A DNA stretch of 64,000 nucleotides from Ruficoccus amylovorans. Lineage in GTDB: Bacteria; Verrucomicrobiota; Verrucomicrobiia; Opitutales; Cerasicoccaceae. This document shows positions 25,701-34,211 of the stretch, piece by piece; the first letter of the stretch is position 1; each line of letters begins with the position of its first letter. The stretch covers positions 140,833 to 204,832 of the forward strand of contig NZ_JACHVB010000060.1 of NCBI RefSeq assembly GCF_014230085.1. The letters are read 5' to 3'. Made by a program: the position numbers and the translations under genes. The notes beneath the pieces are model-generated. The model searched no databases, was not told the DNA's origin, and saw only the letters and a program-made list of their open reading frames with translations.

Positions 25701-26654
25701 ATGAAAATTGCCCTGACTGGAGCCTCCGGCCTGGCCGGTTTCAACACCGCCCGCGCCGCCCGCGCCCGCAACCACGAAGTCCACGCCTTTTACCACTCGC
25801 GCCAGCCGGAACTGCCCGGGCTGGAGCTGCACCAGATCGACCTCTCCGAGCCGGAGAACGTCGTTGGGCCGTTGCTGGAGATTTTTCCCGACGTGATTAT
25901 CCACGCCGCCGCCGTCTCCAGCCCCGCCGACTGCGACGCCGACCCCGCCCGCGCCGAGAAGCTCAACGTCGCCCTGCCCCGCCGACTGGCGCAGGTCGCC
26001 CATCACCTCGGCTGCCGCCTCATCCACCTCTCGACCGACATGGTCTTCGACGGGCAGCAGGGCACCCCCTACCGCTCGACCGACCTGCCGATCCCGATGG
26101 GCCTCTACGGCCAGCTCAAGCTCCTGGCCGAGCGCGAAGTCCTCGAACACGGCGTGGACGAGGCCACTGTCCTGCGCATCCCCATCCTCACCGGCAACAG
26201 CCCCTCGGGCAACCGCTCCGTCCACGAAAAGCTCTTCCACGCCTGGGCCGCCGGAAAGCGCCCCACCCTCTACACCGACGAAATCCGCCAGCCCCTCTCC
26301 GCCGCCAATCTCGGCGAACTCCTCGTCGAGCTGTGCGAACGCCGCAACCTGCACGGCATCTTCCACTGGGCCGGGAACGAAACCGTCACCCGCTACGAAA
26401 TGGGCCGCCGCATCCTGGAGCGCTTCGGCCTGCCCGAAGACCTCATCGAGCCCGTCACCTGCGACGACGCCAGCCGACCGACCGACCTGCGCTTCGAACT
26501 GGCCCCGCTCGTGGGCAAGCTCAAGACCGTCCCCCTCTCCTACGAGTTCCAGCTCGACGAAATGCTCGTCCCCGCCGACTGCCGCGACTGGTACGAACAA
26601 GCCAGCGGCCGCTCCGCCGCCCCCGTCCGGCTCAAGAAGGGCGTGGATTTTTGA
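25701..26654 (+). CDS. RmlD-like NAD(P)-dependent sugar-nucleotide reductase
   Basis: The 317-residue protein is an extended SDR of the RmlD substrate-binding family (dTDP-4-dehydrorhamnose reductase). The Rossmann start is ALTGASGLAGFNTARA, the strand VIIHAAAVSSPADCDADP follows near residue 72, and the active site is LSTDMVFDGQQGTPYR with the downstream YGQLKLLAE giving the YxxxK pair. RmlA, RmlB and RmlC are absent here, so the substrate may be another nucleotide sugar or related compound. It starts well after hisC and is divergent from it. Confidence 0.85.
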   Translation: MKIALTGASGLAGFNTARAARARNHEVHAFYHSRQPELPGLELHQIDLSEPENVVGPLLEIFPDVIIHAAAVSSPADCDADPARAEKLNVALPRRLAQVAHHLGCRLIHLSTDMVFDGQQGTPYRSTDLPIPMGLYGQLKLLAEREVLEHGVDEATVLRIPILTGNSPSGNRSVHEKLFHAWAAGKRPTLYTDEIRQPLSAANLGELLVELCERRNLHGIFHWAGNETVTRYEMGRRILERFGLPEDLIEPVTCDDASRPTDLRFELAPLVGKLKTVPLSYEFQLDEMLVPADCRDWYEQASGRSAAPVRLKKGVDF

Positions 26655-26664
26655 TCAGAAGAGA

Positions 26665-26809
26665 TTAACCACAAAGACACAAAGGCGCAAAGTGAGCCAA
26701 TAATCGGTACCACAGGGATTCACGAGAGCGGTAACGAGATAAAGCTCAAGAAGCCGAAACACTGCCGCCTCCGCCGCTTCCTTTGTGCCTTTGCGTCTTT
26801 GCGGTTAAA
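26665..26809. repeat. inverted repeat of the CACAAAGACACAAAG family
   Basis: The left arm (26665-26692) starts TTAACCACAAAGACACAAAG and the right arm (about 26780-26809) is its imperfect reverse complement, ending CTTTGCGGTTAAA. About 87 bases lie between the arms. Related arms occur at 48938-48966. Such arms are typical intergenic palindromes, and no ORF is seen between them. Confidence 0.75.
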
Positions 26810-26822
26810 TCACATTCCCCCG

Positions 26823-27515
26823 ATGCACATTCTGCCCACACGCACCGCCTCAGCCGCCGCCAACATGGCCACGGACCTGATGCTACTGGATGCGTATCCA
26901 ATAATGGATACACCGCGCTTTCGGCACTACGGGTGGAGCGGCCCGGCGTGGAGCTTCGGGCTGTCGCAGGCGTTTAACCAAACCCACGAGCACATCCTCG
27001 CCCGAGGTGCCCAACTCGTACGCCGCCCCACCGGCGGCGGCCTCGTCGGGCACCTCGACGACTGGACCTACGCCCTCGTCGTCCCGCCGGGCGGTCGCGG
27101 CTACCGCGACGGCCCCGCCGCGCTCTACCGGCTGGTCCACGAGCAAATCGCCGCCGCCTTTGCCGCGCAGGGGCTGGCCTGCGGCCTGCACACGGTCAAA
27201 AGCGCCGACGGCCTGCACGCGGTCTGCTTCGAACAACCCGAGCAACATGACCTCACCCTCCCCGGCGGCGAAAAAATCGCCGGAGCCGCCCAGAAGCGCA
27301 CCCGCAACGGCCTCCTCGTGCAGGGCAGCATCACCCGCCGCCTGCCCGTATCCATAAACTGGATACAGTTTGCCGACGACTTCACCGGCGCCCTGTCACA
27401 GCTTTTCAATACGACCCCGACGCCCACCCCCTGGCCCGACTGGGACGAACAACGCCTCGCCCGCGAAACCGCCCGCTTCGCCTCCGATGCGTGGACCAGG
27501 AAACGTTCACACTAG
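26823..27515 (+). CDS. LplA/LipB/BPL-family lipoyl-transfer-like protein
   Basis: With start ATG 26823 the product has 230 residues. RRPTGGGLVGHLDDWTYALV near residue 60 matches the RRxxGGGxVxHD lipoate-binding loop of the family, and GEKIAGAAQKRTRNGLLVQG near 150 matches the KIxGxAQRR loop with the adenylate-contacting lysine. It therefore probably attaches or transfers lipoate (or octanoate) to carrier domains such as GcvH, encoded at 53628. It is shorter than E. coli LplA (338) and lacks the C-terminal accessory domain. The exact activity is uncertain. Confidence 0.8.
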   Translation: MHILPTRTASAAANMATDLMLLDAYPIMDTPRFRHYGWSGPAWSFGLSQAFNQTHEHILARGAQLVRRPTGGGLVGHLDDWTYALVVPPGGRGYRDGPAALYRLVHEQIAAAFAAQGLACGLHTVKSADGLHAVCFEQPEQHDLTLPGGEKIAGAAQKRTRNGLLVQGSITRRLPVSINWIQFADDFTGALSQLFNTTPTPTPWPDWDEQRLARETARFASDAWTRKRSH

Positions 27516-27524
27516 CTGTTTTTC

Positions 27525-27762
27525 CTGGGCTTGTGCAGCCCGGACCCGCCCCCGGTTGCACCCGGAAGCGATGAGGGACGCTACCCCTTCGGCACTGCGT
27601 GCCTACTCCAAGGTATGCGCTCATAAAATGGTGGCGACCCAGTTTTGATACTCCTCAGCGTTTGTTGAAAAGAGCCGTGCTTTTTTCAACAAACGCTGAC
27701 GCGATACGCAGTATCGAAAGTGCAGGCTATGCCTGCTGCGGGTCTGGGCTGCACAAGCCCAG
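27525..27762. repeat. 238-base palindromic element with 23-base terminal inverted repeats
   Basis: The ends 27525-27547 and 27740-27762 are reverse complements over 23 bases with one mismatch (CTGGGCTTGTGCAGCCC at the left). Inside lie a perfect 16-base stem (27656-27671 with 27683-27698, starting CAGCGTTTGTTG), a nested TTTGATACT/AGTATCGAAA pair and a small hairpin GCAGGC-tat-GCCTGC at 27722-27736. The element fills the gap between two convergent genes. It looks like a MITE or a very long bidirectional terminator, with no coding frame of note. Confidence 0.78.
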
Positions 27763-27784
27763 TATCCCCCCTCCCTCCCTATCT

Positions 27785-29035
27785 CTATCCCAACCGGAGG
27801 ACGGCAACGTTTTCGATGTGGCGGGTTTGCGGAAAGAGGTCGAAGGGCTGGACTTCCTCCAGGGTGTAGCCGCCGGTGAGGAGCATTTTCAGGTCGCGGG
27901 CCTGGGTGGAGGGGTCGCAGGAAACATAGACCACGCGGCGCGGGCCGAGCGCGAGCAGTTGCCGGATAAAGGCTTCGTCGCAACCGGCACGGGGCGGGTC
28001 GATAATCATGGCGGTTTCGTCGCCGGGGAAGTTGATGGCGGAAAAGATCGACTCGGCCTCGCCGATGTAGAACTCGGCGTTCTTAATGCCGTTGATGGCG
28101 GCGTTGGCGTTGGCCCACTTTACCGCACTGGCGTTGACCTCGACCCCGGCCACGCGCTCGAAGCGCCGCGCCCCGCACAGCGCGAAGACCCCGACCCCGC
28201 AGTAGGCGTCTACCAGGTAACGCACACCGTCGATACAGGCGCGCTCCATCACAAAGTCCACCAACTCGGGCAGGATAAAAGGGTTGTTCTGGAAAAAATC
28301 GCCCGCCAGAAATTGAAACACAACCGGCCCGATTTTCTCGGTCACGGAGGCGTTGTTGTCCGTGGTCACGCCATCCAGCGTGTGCCGCAACAGGAGCGTA
28401 CCGCCTTTTTTCAGCTTGGCCGAACGCTCCCGGATACGCTTGCGCTCGGTCGGCAGGGCCTCGTTGATCGCCTCAGTGGCAATGGGGCAAGCGGGTACAT
28501 CGACGATGCGGTTGCGCTGCCCCTGATGGAGAAACCCGATGGGCATCTCGCGCTTCGGCGTGGCGGCTTCGCCGGGCTTTGGCTTAAAGGGCTTCGGGTA
28601 GTGCGGGGTCAGCTTGGAGCGGTAGTGGTACTCGCGCGGGGAGCCGTGGGTCGGGTTGACCGGATGGGTAATCCCGGCCAGGCGCACGAGCAGTTCCGAG
28701 ACTTGCTGGCGCTTCCACTCACGCTGCGCGGCGTAACTCATGTGCTGGTACTGGCAACCGCCACAGGTTCCGAACAGCGGGCAAAGCGGGTCCACCCGCT
28801 CGGGCGAAGGCTCGATAATTTCCAGCAGGTCGGCGTCGGAGTGCTGTTTGTGGTTGCGGTAAACACGCACGCGCACGCGCTCGCCGGGGAGCGCGAAGGG
28901 CACCATCACGACCCAGCCGTTGACGCGCCCGAGGCCGGAGCCGAGGTTCGTCAGTGTGTCCACGCGCAGTTCCAGCTCCTCGTGATAGGCGAAGGGCTCG
29001 GGCTTGAAGTTCTTCGGGGCCTGAGGCGAAGTCAT
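27785..29035 (-). CDS. 23S rRNA (uracil-5-)-methyltransferase RlmD/RlmC-like
   Basis: The 416-residue SAM enzyme is of the RumA/TrmA family, which makes 5-methyluridine. It has an N-terminal TRAM domain (about 12-75) and the Fe-S cysteines in CPLFGTCGGCQYQH (plus a later Cys). The methyltransferase domain follows with LVDAYCGVGVFALCGA, DPPRAGCDEAFIR and the catalytic-Cys motif VYVSCDPSTQARDL, and ends with the PFDLFPQTRHIENVAVL signature. RlmD, RlmC and TrmA share these features, and the Fe-S motif favours RlmD/RlmC. Confidence 0.9.
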   Translation of the reverse strand: MTSPQAPKNFKPEPFAYHEELELRVDTLTNLGSGLGRVNGWVVMVPFALPGERVRVRVYRNHKQHSDADLLEIIEPSPERVDPLCPLFGTCGGCQYQHMSYAAQREWKRQQVSELLVRLAGITHPVNPTHGSPREYHYRSKLTPHYPKPFKPKPGEAATPKREMPIGFLHQGQRNRIVDVPACPIATEAINEALPTERKRIRERSAKLKKGGTLLLRHTLDGVTTDNNASVTEKIGPVVFQFLAGDFFQNNPFILPELVDFVMERACIDGVRYLVDAYCGVGVFALCGARRFERVAGVEVNASAVKWANANAAINGIKNAEFYIGEAESIFSAINFPGDETAMIIDPPRAGCDEAFIRQLLALGPRRVVYVSCDPSTQARDLKMLLTGGYTLEEVQPFDLFPQTRHIENVAVLRLG

Positions 29036-29096
29036 AACAGTCAGGGTCGGTTATATTCACGCCCGCCCCCGCCGCGTCAAAGCAAATGCAGCAGCA

Positions 29097-29134
29097 GCAG
29101 GACAGAGTCCTGCACCTGTGATCCTCCGGATCAC
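29097..29134. repeat. twin-hairpin repeat, copy 2
   Basis: GCAGGAC-aga-GTCCTGC (29097-29113), ACCT, then GTGATCC-tcc-GGATCAC (29118-29134). The stems and linker are identical to copy 1 and copy 3, and only the loops vary. It lies between the divergent rRNA methyltransferase genes at 27785-29035 (minus) and 29298-30098 (plus), so here it cannot be a simple terminator of convergent genes. Confidence 0.85.
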
Positions 29135-29297
29135 TGATGCCTCCGCTCGGAGCTGCGGCATGGAATGCGGCTCTTGCCGCCAACACAAACGAACTTCCCC
29201 TCCCCCCGGTTTCCCAGACTACTGAGTAAAATCTGGACCCCACCTTATCGTTGCGTCAAATTACACGGTCTAGCCATTTCCGACGTTTTCCCAAGCT

Positions 29298-30098
29298 ATG
29301 CCCGTGACCGAAATCACCTCGCGCCAGAACCCCCGGCTCAAACAAACCATGCGCCTGCACGAACGCAAGGGCCGCGCCGCCGCCGGACAATTTCTCGTCG
29401 AGGGACGGCTGGAGCTGGAGCGCGCCCTCCGGGCCGGGCTCACCTGCGCCGAGAGCTGGCAATGCCCGGAGCAGGCCGGGTACGATTCCGCGTTGGCCGG
29501 GCAACTGGCCACGGCAGCGGCGGAAACCTTCCGTGTTCCCAAGTCGGTTTTTGAAAAACTCTCCCGCCGTGAAAATCCGGACGGGCTGGCCGCTGTCTTT
29601 ACCGCGCCCGAAATCGCCCCCGACGCCCTCACCCTCAAGCCCGCCCCGCTTATCGTCGTGCTAGAGGGTGTGGAAAAGCCGGGCAACCTCGGCGCAATCA
29701 TCCGCAGCGCCGAAATTGCCGGGGCCGACGCCGTCATCGTCAGCGGTGGGGCCGACCTCTATAACCCGCACGTCATCCGCAATTCGCGCGGGCTGGTCTT
29801 CACCTTTCCCGTGTTGGCAATGGAACCCGAGGCCGCCCACGCCTGGCTGGCCGCCCACGGAATCAAGCTCTACGCCACCACCCCGGCAGCCACGCTCCCG
29901 CACTGGAGCGCGGACCTCGCCGCCCCCTGCGCGCTGCTCATGGGCAGCGAGGCCGAGGGGCTGAGCCCGTTCTGGCTGGAAAAGGCCGACGCATGTATCC
30001 AGATTCCACTACAGGGAAGCGGTGACTCGCTCAACGTCTCCGTCAGCGCCGCCGTCGTCCTCTTCGAGTCCGTCCGCCAACGCCAGAGCAGGACATAG
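29298..30098 (+). CDS. TrmH/SpoU-family RNA 2'-O-methyltransferase
   Basis: The 266-residue SPOUT enzyme has an N-terminal RNA-binding substrate domain (about 5-95, TSRQNPRLKQTMRLHERKGR). A trefoil-knot domain follows with the three SpoU motifs: EGVEKPGNLGAIIRSAEI, ALLMGSEAEGLSPF and LNVSVSAAVVLFE. It methylates ribose in rRNA or tRNA, but the target nucleotide cannot be told (RlmB, TsnR-like or TrmH). Its TAG stop lies inside the first hairpin of repeat copy 3, so the repeat supplies the last codons (about RT-stop) of the gene. Confidence 0.9.
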   Translation: MPVTEITSRQNPRLKQTMRLHERKGRAAAGQFLVEGRLELERALRAGLTCAESWQCPEQAGYDSALAGQLATAAAETFRVPKSVFEKLSRRENPDGLAAVFTAPEIAPDALTLKPAPLIVVLEGVEKPGNLGAIIRSAEIAGADAVIVSGGADLYNPHVIRNSRGLVFTFPVLAMEPEAAHAWLAAHGIKLYATTPAATLPHWSADLAAPCALLMGSEAEGLSPFWLEKADACIQIPLQGSGDSLNVSVSAAVVLFESVRQRQSRT

Positions 30099-30125
30099 TC
30101 CTGCACCTGTGATCCTTCGGATCAC
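30088..30125. repeat. twin-hairpin repeat, copy 3, overlapping a gene end
   Basis: GCAGGAC-ata-GTCCTGC (30088-30104), ACCT, then GTGATCC-ttc-GGATCAC (30109-30125). The stop codon TAG of the SpoU methyltransferase is at 30096-30098, spanning loop and stem. The first-loop change from AGA to ATA is what creates the stop. Confidence 0.85.
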
Positions 30126-30127
30126 GG

Positions 30128-30175
30128 ATGCCTTTGCCTGGGGCAAAGGCATGGGAGCGGATACATTTTCCGCTC
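30128..30175. terminator. double hairpin between convergent genes
   Basis: A perfect 11-base stem (30128-30138 with 30142-30152, ATGCCTTTGCC with a 3-base loop) is followed by GAGCGG/CCGCTC (30155-30160 with 30170-30175). It directly follows repeat copy 3 and lies between the SpoU gene and the convergent small gene ending at 30197. No long T run follows, so the terminator role is inferred. Confidence 0.55.
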
Positions 30176-30196
30176 TCATCATCTGGACGCGAAAGT

Positions 30197-30619
30197 CTAA
30201 CGAGACGCGGCTTCGGTCGCGTCAACCATACCCGAGCGAGAGTTTTCCAAGGGTGACGCCGATAGCCAATCAATGTGCAGGCGATAAGAATAGTTCGTAT
30301 CGTCCCACGAGATATCTTTTCCGTTAACCACCAGATGCTGCAACTGCGGCTTGGGCGATTTCACTCTCATATCGGATCGAAAAAGGATAACCGCATAATC
30401 CAAGGGCTCCTCCCCAGTAAACTGAATCCACTCTGCCCCCATAGGCAGCAAATCAGGTCCCGATCGGTCGACACCCGAAACGACTTTAATCTCCCCGAAC
30501 TCAAAGGGGATGGCCTGTATTTCCCGCTCTTCGTAGCGATGCCCATGAAAAAAAGCTCCTCCCCAGTAGCTGAGTACGCAAAGGAGAAAAACGGCGATAA
30601 ATTTACCCACTTTCTTCAT
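30197..30619 (-). CDS. small membrane-anchored protein, function unknown
   Basis: I start it at ATG 30619, which overlaps the oleD-like stop by 4 bases (ATGA) and gives 140 residues. An N-terminal membrane helix (VGKFIAVFLLCVLSYWGGAFF, about 4-24) is followed by a soluble domain with EWIQFTGEEPLDYAVILFRS and HLVVNGKDISWDDTNYSYRL. It could be a periplasmic anchored protein. I recognise no family. Coupling to the upstream reductase suggests co-expression. The C-terminus is close to a repeat cluster. Confidence 0.7.
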   Translation of the reverse strand: MKKVGKFIAVFLLCVLSYWGGAFFHGHRYEEREIQAIPFEFGEIKVVSGVDRSGPDLLPMGAEWIQFTGEEPLDYAVILFRSDMRVKSPKPQLQHLVVNGKDISWDDTNYSYRLHIDWLSASPLENSRSGMVDATEAASR

Positions 30620-31602
30620 GACATCCAATCCTCAACCAGTTCATCCAAACCCGCTTCGGTCGAGACTTCGGACGCGTAGCCGAGGTCGCGACGGGCGGCG
30701 GAGATGTCGTACCAGTGGTCCTTGGACAGCTCGACCGCGACGAAGCGCGTCATGGCCGGTTCGCCCGGCAGGCGGAATTTTTCGTAAATCCACTCCAGCG
30801 CCCGGCCCGCGCGGTAGGCCGTGCGGGCGGAGATGCGGCGCTTGACGACCGGCTCGCCCAAGCGCGAGAGCAAGTTGTTGATCCAGTCCCACAGGACGAC
30901 CGGCTCGCCCTGTGAGAGAAAATACGCCCGCCCGGCGGCGGTGCCCTTTTCCAGCGCGTCAAAGGCCAGTTCGTGAGCGAGGGCGGCGTTTTTGACATGG
31001 GTGATGTCCACCCGGTTCGTGCCGTCGCCGACGATGCGCAGGCGACCCCGGCGGGCGCGGTCCACCAGACGCGGGACAATGTGCGGGTCGCCCACGCCCC
31101 AGATCAGATGCGGGCGCAGGGCGCAGGTCAACAGGCCGTCATGGCCGCTGGCGGCGAGGACTTCGCGTTCGGCTTGCGCCTTGGTTTCGGGGTAGGGGCA
31201 GAGCCAGTTTTTCCCGTAGGGCAGCGACTCGTCCGCGCCGGAAAACGCCTCCCCGGTAAAGACCACGCTCGGCGTGCTCGTATAGACAAGCCGTCCCACG
31301 CCGTGGCGCACGCAGGCGGCGAGCACGTGGCGCGTGCCCAAGACATTGGCGCTGAAGTACTCCTCACGCGGGCCCCAGACTCCGGCCTTGGCCGCGACGT
31401 GGAAGACCGCCTCTGTCCCGGCCACCGCCCGGTCCACCGCCGTCGCGTCGGCGATGTCGCCCCGAACAATCTCGACGCCGCGCTTCTCCAGCTCCGGTTG
31501 AGCCGAGCGCCCAAGCACGCGGACCTCCAGTCCGCGCGCCAGCAGCCGCTCCACCACATGGCGGCCGAGAAAGCCGCCGCCTCCCGTGACCAGTACCTTC
31601 AT
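30616..31602 (-). CDS. oleD: OleD-like NAD(P)-dependent 2-alkyl-3-ketoacid reductase (3beta-HSD/SDR family)
   Basis: The 328-residue extended SDR starts MKVLVTGGGGFLGRHVVERL, with the glycine-rich NAD(P) site at 6-13. LVYTSTPSVVFTGE carries the active-site Ser/Thr region and CPYPETKAQAE the YxxxK catalytic pair. Length and motifs match OleD of head-to-head hydrocarbon biosynthesis and related 3beta-hydroxysteroid dehydrogenases. The OleC-like gene 2.6 kb away supports OleD. A TTG 36 bases upstream is another possible start, but this ATG gives the normal N-terminus. OleA and OleB were not found in the window. Confidence 0.8.
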   Translation of the reverse strand: MKVLVTGGGGFLGRHVVERLLARGLEVRVLGRSAQPELEKRGVEIVRGDIADATAVDRAVAGTEAVFHVAAKAGVWGPREEYFSANVLGTRHVLAACVRHGVGRLVYTSTPSVVFTGEAFSGADESLPYGKNWLCPYPETKAQAEREVLAASGHDGLLTCALRPHLIWGVGDPHIVPRLVDRARRGRLRIVGDGTNRVDITHVKNAALAHELAFDALEKGTAAGRAYFLSQGEPVVLWDWINNLLSRLGEPVVKRRISARTAYRAGRALEWIYEKFRLPGEPAMTRFVAVELSKDHWYDISAARRDLGYASEVSTEAGLDELVEDWMS

Positions 31603-31664
31603 AGGGGCGACGGTGGGGAGTGCGGGCTTGCTTGCCAACCTTTTTTCCCAAGCATGGAGCGGAT

Positions 31665-33524
31665 ATGGAGAAATCCGCCCGTCCCCTGCCCCGCTGGCCC
31701 TTTGCGCTGGCCGTCGCCGTGCTCGCGCTGCTGCCGCTGCTGCCCGCGCTGGAAAACGGCTTCGTCTGGGACGACGAGATGAATCTCACCGCCAACGAGC
31801 ACTTTCGCGGGCTCGGGGCAGAGCACCTGCGCTGGATGGCCACGAACTTCCACGGCGGGCACTACCAGCCGCTGACCTGGCTCTCCTACGCGCTCAACCA
31901 CGCCGCCGGCGGCCTGCACCCGCGCGGCTACATCGCGGTCAACCTCGCCCTGCACGCGCTCAACGCCGCGCTTGTTTTTATCCTCTTCACGCACCTGCTC
32001 CCTCGCGACGGCCACGAACGCCGACGCCTGGCCTGGGCCGTGCTCGGGGCGCTCTTTTACGCCCTGCATCCGCTGCGGGTCGAGTCCGCCGTCTGGGTGA
32101 CGGAGCGCCGCGACGTGCTATCGCTGTTCTTTCTGCTACTGAGTCTGCTGGCCTGGCTGCGGGCGCAGGACGGGTCGCACCGGCGAGGGCTTTTTTACGC
32201 CTTGAGCCTGCTCACCTTCGCGGCCTCACTGCTCTCGAAAGCCTGGGGCATCGTTTTTCCCGCCGTGCTGCTGATCCTGTATTGGCGGCCGCTCCATCGG
32301 CATAGCTGGAAAAAAATCGCGCTGGAGCTGGCCCCTTTCGCCGTGCTCGCGGTCGGCTTCGCCCTGCTGGCCGCCGCCGCCCAATCCGAGGAGGCCATGG
32401 CCTCTCTCGATGCCCACGGCTGGGACGCCCGGCTCATGCAGGCGGCCTGGAGCCCGGCTTTTTATCTAGAAAAAACCGCCCTCCCACTCGACCTTTCCCC
32501 CCTCTACCTGCTGCGGGGCGACTTCAACCCGTGGTCCCCGGCCATGATCGCCGGGGCCGCCGTCACGGTCGTAATCACGGGGACGTTGATCCTGCGGGCG
32601 AGGCGCTTTCCCGCCCTGCTGGCCGGTTGGCTGGTCTTTCTCGTGCTGCTGGCCCCCATCTCCGGACTGGCGCAGAGCGGCTCCCAACTCGCCGCCGACC
32701 GCTACACCTACCTGGCCGGTATCGTGCCCGCGCTCGGCCTGGCCGCCGCCGGGCTGTGGGCCAGCCGCCGCTGGCCGCAGCAGAAGAAGCTCTTCGCCGT
32801 GGGCATGGTCGTGGTGGTGGCGCTACTGACCTTTGCCACCACGCGCCAGACGCAGGTCTGGGAGAGCGCCGACACCCTCTGGAGCCAGGCCATCGAGGCC
32901 GACGAAACCAACTACGTCGCCTACTTCAACCGTGCCACGACCGGCAAACTCGGCGGCTACGAAGGCGCACTGGCCGACCTCGACCGGGCCATCGAACTCG
33001 ACCCCGGCTACGCCGCCGCCTACGCCCGGCGCGGGGAGATCCGCGTCAACGCCCGGCAGGACGCCGCCGCCCGCGCCGATCTCGACACGGCGATTTCCCT
33101 CAACCCGGCTCCCGCCCAGCCCTACAACAACCGGGGCATCCTCAACCTGCGGGCCGGAAAAACCGCCAAGGCTGAAGCCGACTTCGGAGACGCGCTGGAG
33201 CGTGACCCGGAGCTTTACGAAGCCTATGTCAACCGGGGCCTGCTTTATCACCAGCAGGGCAAATCCACCGCCGCGCTGGCCGACTACGGCGCCGCCCTCG
33301 CGCTCCGCCCCGACGTGTGGCAGGTGTATTTTAACCGGGGTCTACTCCTGGCCGAGACCGGCCAGACCGAGGCGGCCATTGAAGATTTTACCCACGCGCT
33401 CTCACTCAACCCCGACTTTGCCGGAACATACGAGCAGCGGGCCTTACTCTATAGAAAGCTGGGGCAGACCAAAGCTGCCGAGGCTGACCTCGCAGCCGTC
33501 CGTCGCCTGACAACCCTGCCCTGA
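31665..33524 (+). CDS. TMTC-like polytopic membrane protein with C-terminal TPRs
   Basis: With start ATG 31665 the protein has 619 residues. The N-terminal two thirds contain about ten membrane helices and the motif FVWDDEMNLTANEHF near residue 30, as in TMTC and GT-C glycosyltransferases (DD/DE motif in the first loop). HYQPLTWLSYALNH and HPLRVESAVWVTERRD are further family segments. Residues about 420-610 are TPRs (AYARRGEIRVNARQ, AYVNRGLLYHQQGK, VYFNRGLLLAETGQ). It probably transfers a sugar from a lipid carrier to envelope proteins. Acceptor and sugar are unknown. Confidence 0.82.
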   Translation: MEKSARPLPRWPFALAVAVLALLPLLPALENGFVWDDEMNLTANEHFRGLGAEHLRWMATNFHGGHYQPLTWLSYALNHAAGGLHPRGYIAVNLALHALNAALVFILFTHLLPRDGHERRRLAWAVLGALFYALHPLRVESAVWVTERRDVLSLFFLLLSLLAWLRAQDGSHRRGLFYALSLLTFAASLLSKAWGIVFPAVLLILYWRPLHRHSWKKIALELAPFAVLAVGFALLAAAAQSEEAMASLDAHGWDARLMQAAWSPAFYLEKTALPLDLSPLYLLRGDFNPWSPAMIAGAAVTVVITGTLILRARRFPALLAGWLVFLVLLAPISGLAQSGSQLAADRYTYLAGIVPALGLAAAGLWASRRWPQQKKLFAVGMVVVVALLTFATTRQTQVWESADTLWSQAIEADETNYVAYFNRATTGKLGGYEGALADLDRAIELDPGYAAAYARRGEIRVNARQDAAARADLDTAISLNPAPAQPYNNRGILNLRAGKTAKAEADFGDALERDPELYEAYVNRGLLYHQQGKSTAALADYGAALALRPDVWQVYFNRGLLLAETGQTEAAIEDFTHALSLNPDFAGTYEQRALLYRKLGQTKAAEADLAAVRRLTTLP

Positions 33525-33542
33525 CCCACCCAGTTCTCTTTC

Positions 33543-34211
33543 ATGCGATTACTTCCCTCTCACCTGATACTCGCGCTCGCCTGCGCTTCGACTCTGCCCA
33601 CGCTCCACGCCGTCCAGGATCTGGGCGGCGGATTCTGTCTCAACGACAACTCCGCCCAAGTCGAGACAACCGCAACCACGACCGAACTCGCCAACCGCCT
33701 CGGCTCAGTGGTCTTTCCGGGGGAGGAAAAAATCATGCTGACGATTATCGGCCTCACCGAGGCCGACAAGGCAACGGCGAAGTCCGAAGCCGCCCTCGGC
33801 CAGCGACAACGAAAAATCTCTGCCATGCTGACCGGCAGCCCCTTGAACGAGGTGCAAAAAGTCGCCTTGGGAAAAGAGACGAAAGCCCACTTGGCCGCGC
33901 TCGGGCTGAATACCTTCAGTTGCTATACGGCCGGCAGCGGGCAGAATGCCGCCACCCTGTTTGTCAGTAACGACGAAGCCCGGCTACAGGCGCTCTGCGC
34001 ACCGATGGCCTTCGGTACCAGCCCGCAGACCGCGACCAGCACTCCGCTCAGTACGATTGAGCACTTCGCGAGCGCGCTCGGACTCACGGAAGAAGCGAAA
34101 AAGTCATCCGCCCCAAAGTCCACCGACATCCGCCCTGGCACCGCGATCAGTCAAGGTACCGGAACCCCTGATACGACTAAAGCGCTTTTGAAAACTTCTT
34201 CGCCAGAGTGA
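33543..34211 (+). CDS. secreted protein of unknown function
   Basis: The 222-residue protein has a signal peptide (MRLLPSHLILALACASTLPT, cleavage near HAV). No transmembrane segment follows. The sequence shows two cysteines (CLNDNS, FSCYT), a charged helical stretch (EADKATAKSEAALGQRQRK) and a Ser/Thr/Pro-rich tail. It starts 18 bases after the TMTC-like gene, so the two are probably one transcript. The final 35 bases overlap the 3' end of the convergent oleC-like gene. I recognise no family. Confidence 0.7.
   Translation: MRLLPSHLILALACASTLPTLHAVQDLGGGFCLNDNSAQVETTATTTELANRLGSVVFPGEEKIMLTIIGLTEADKATAKSEAALGQRQRKISAMLTGSPLNEVQKVALGKETKAHLAALGLNTFSCYTAGSGQNAATLFVSNDEARLQALCAPMAFGTSPQTATSTPLSTIEHFASALGLTEEAKKSSAPKSTDIRPGTAISQGTGTPDTTKALLKTSSPE

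Noticed and set aside
25491..26600. Upstream extension of the hisC frame
   Set aside because: The extra 370 codons run antisense across the reductase gene and carry no HisC features. The normal HisC start is at 25490.
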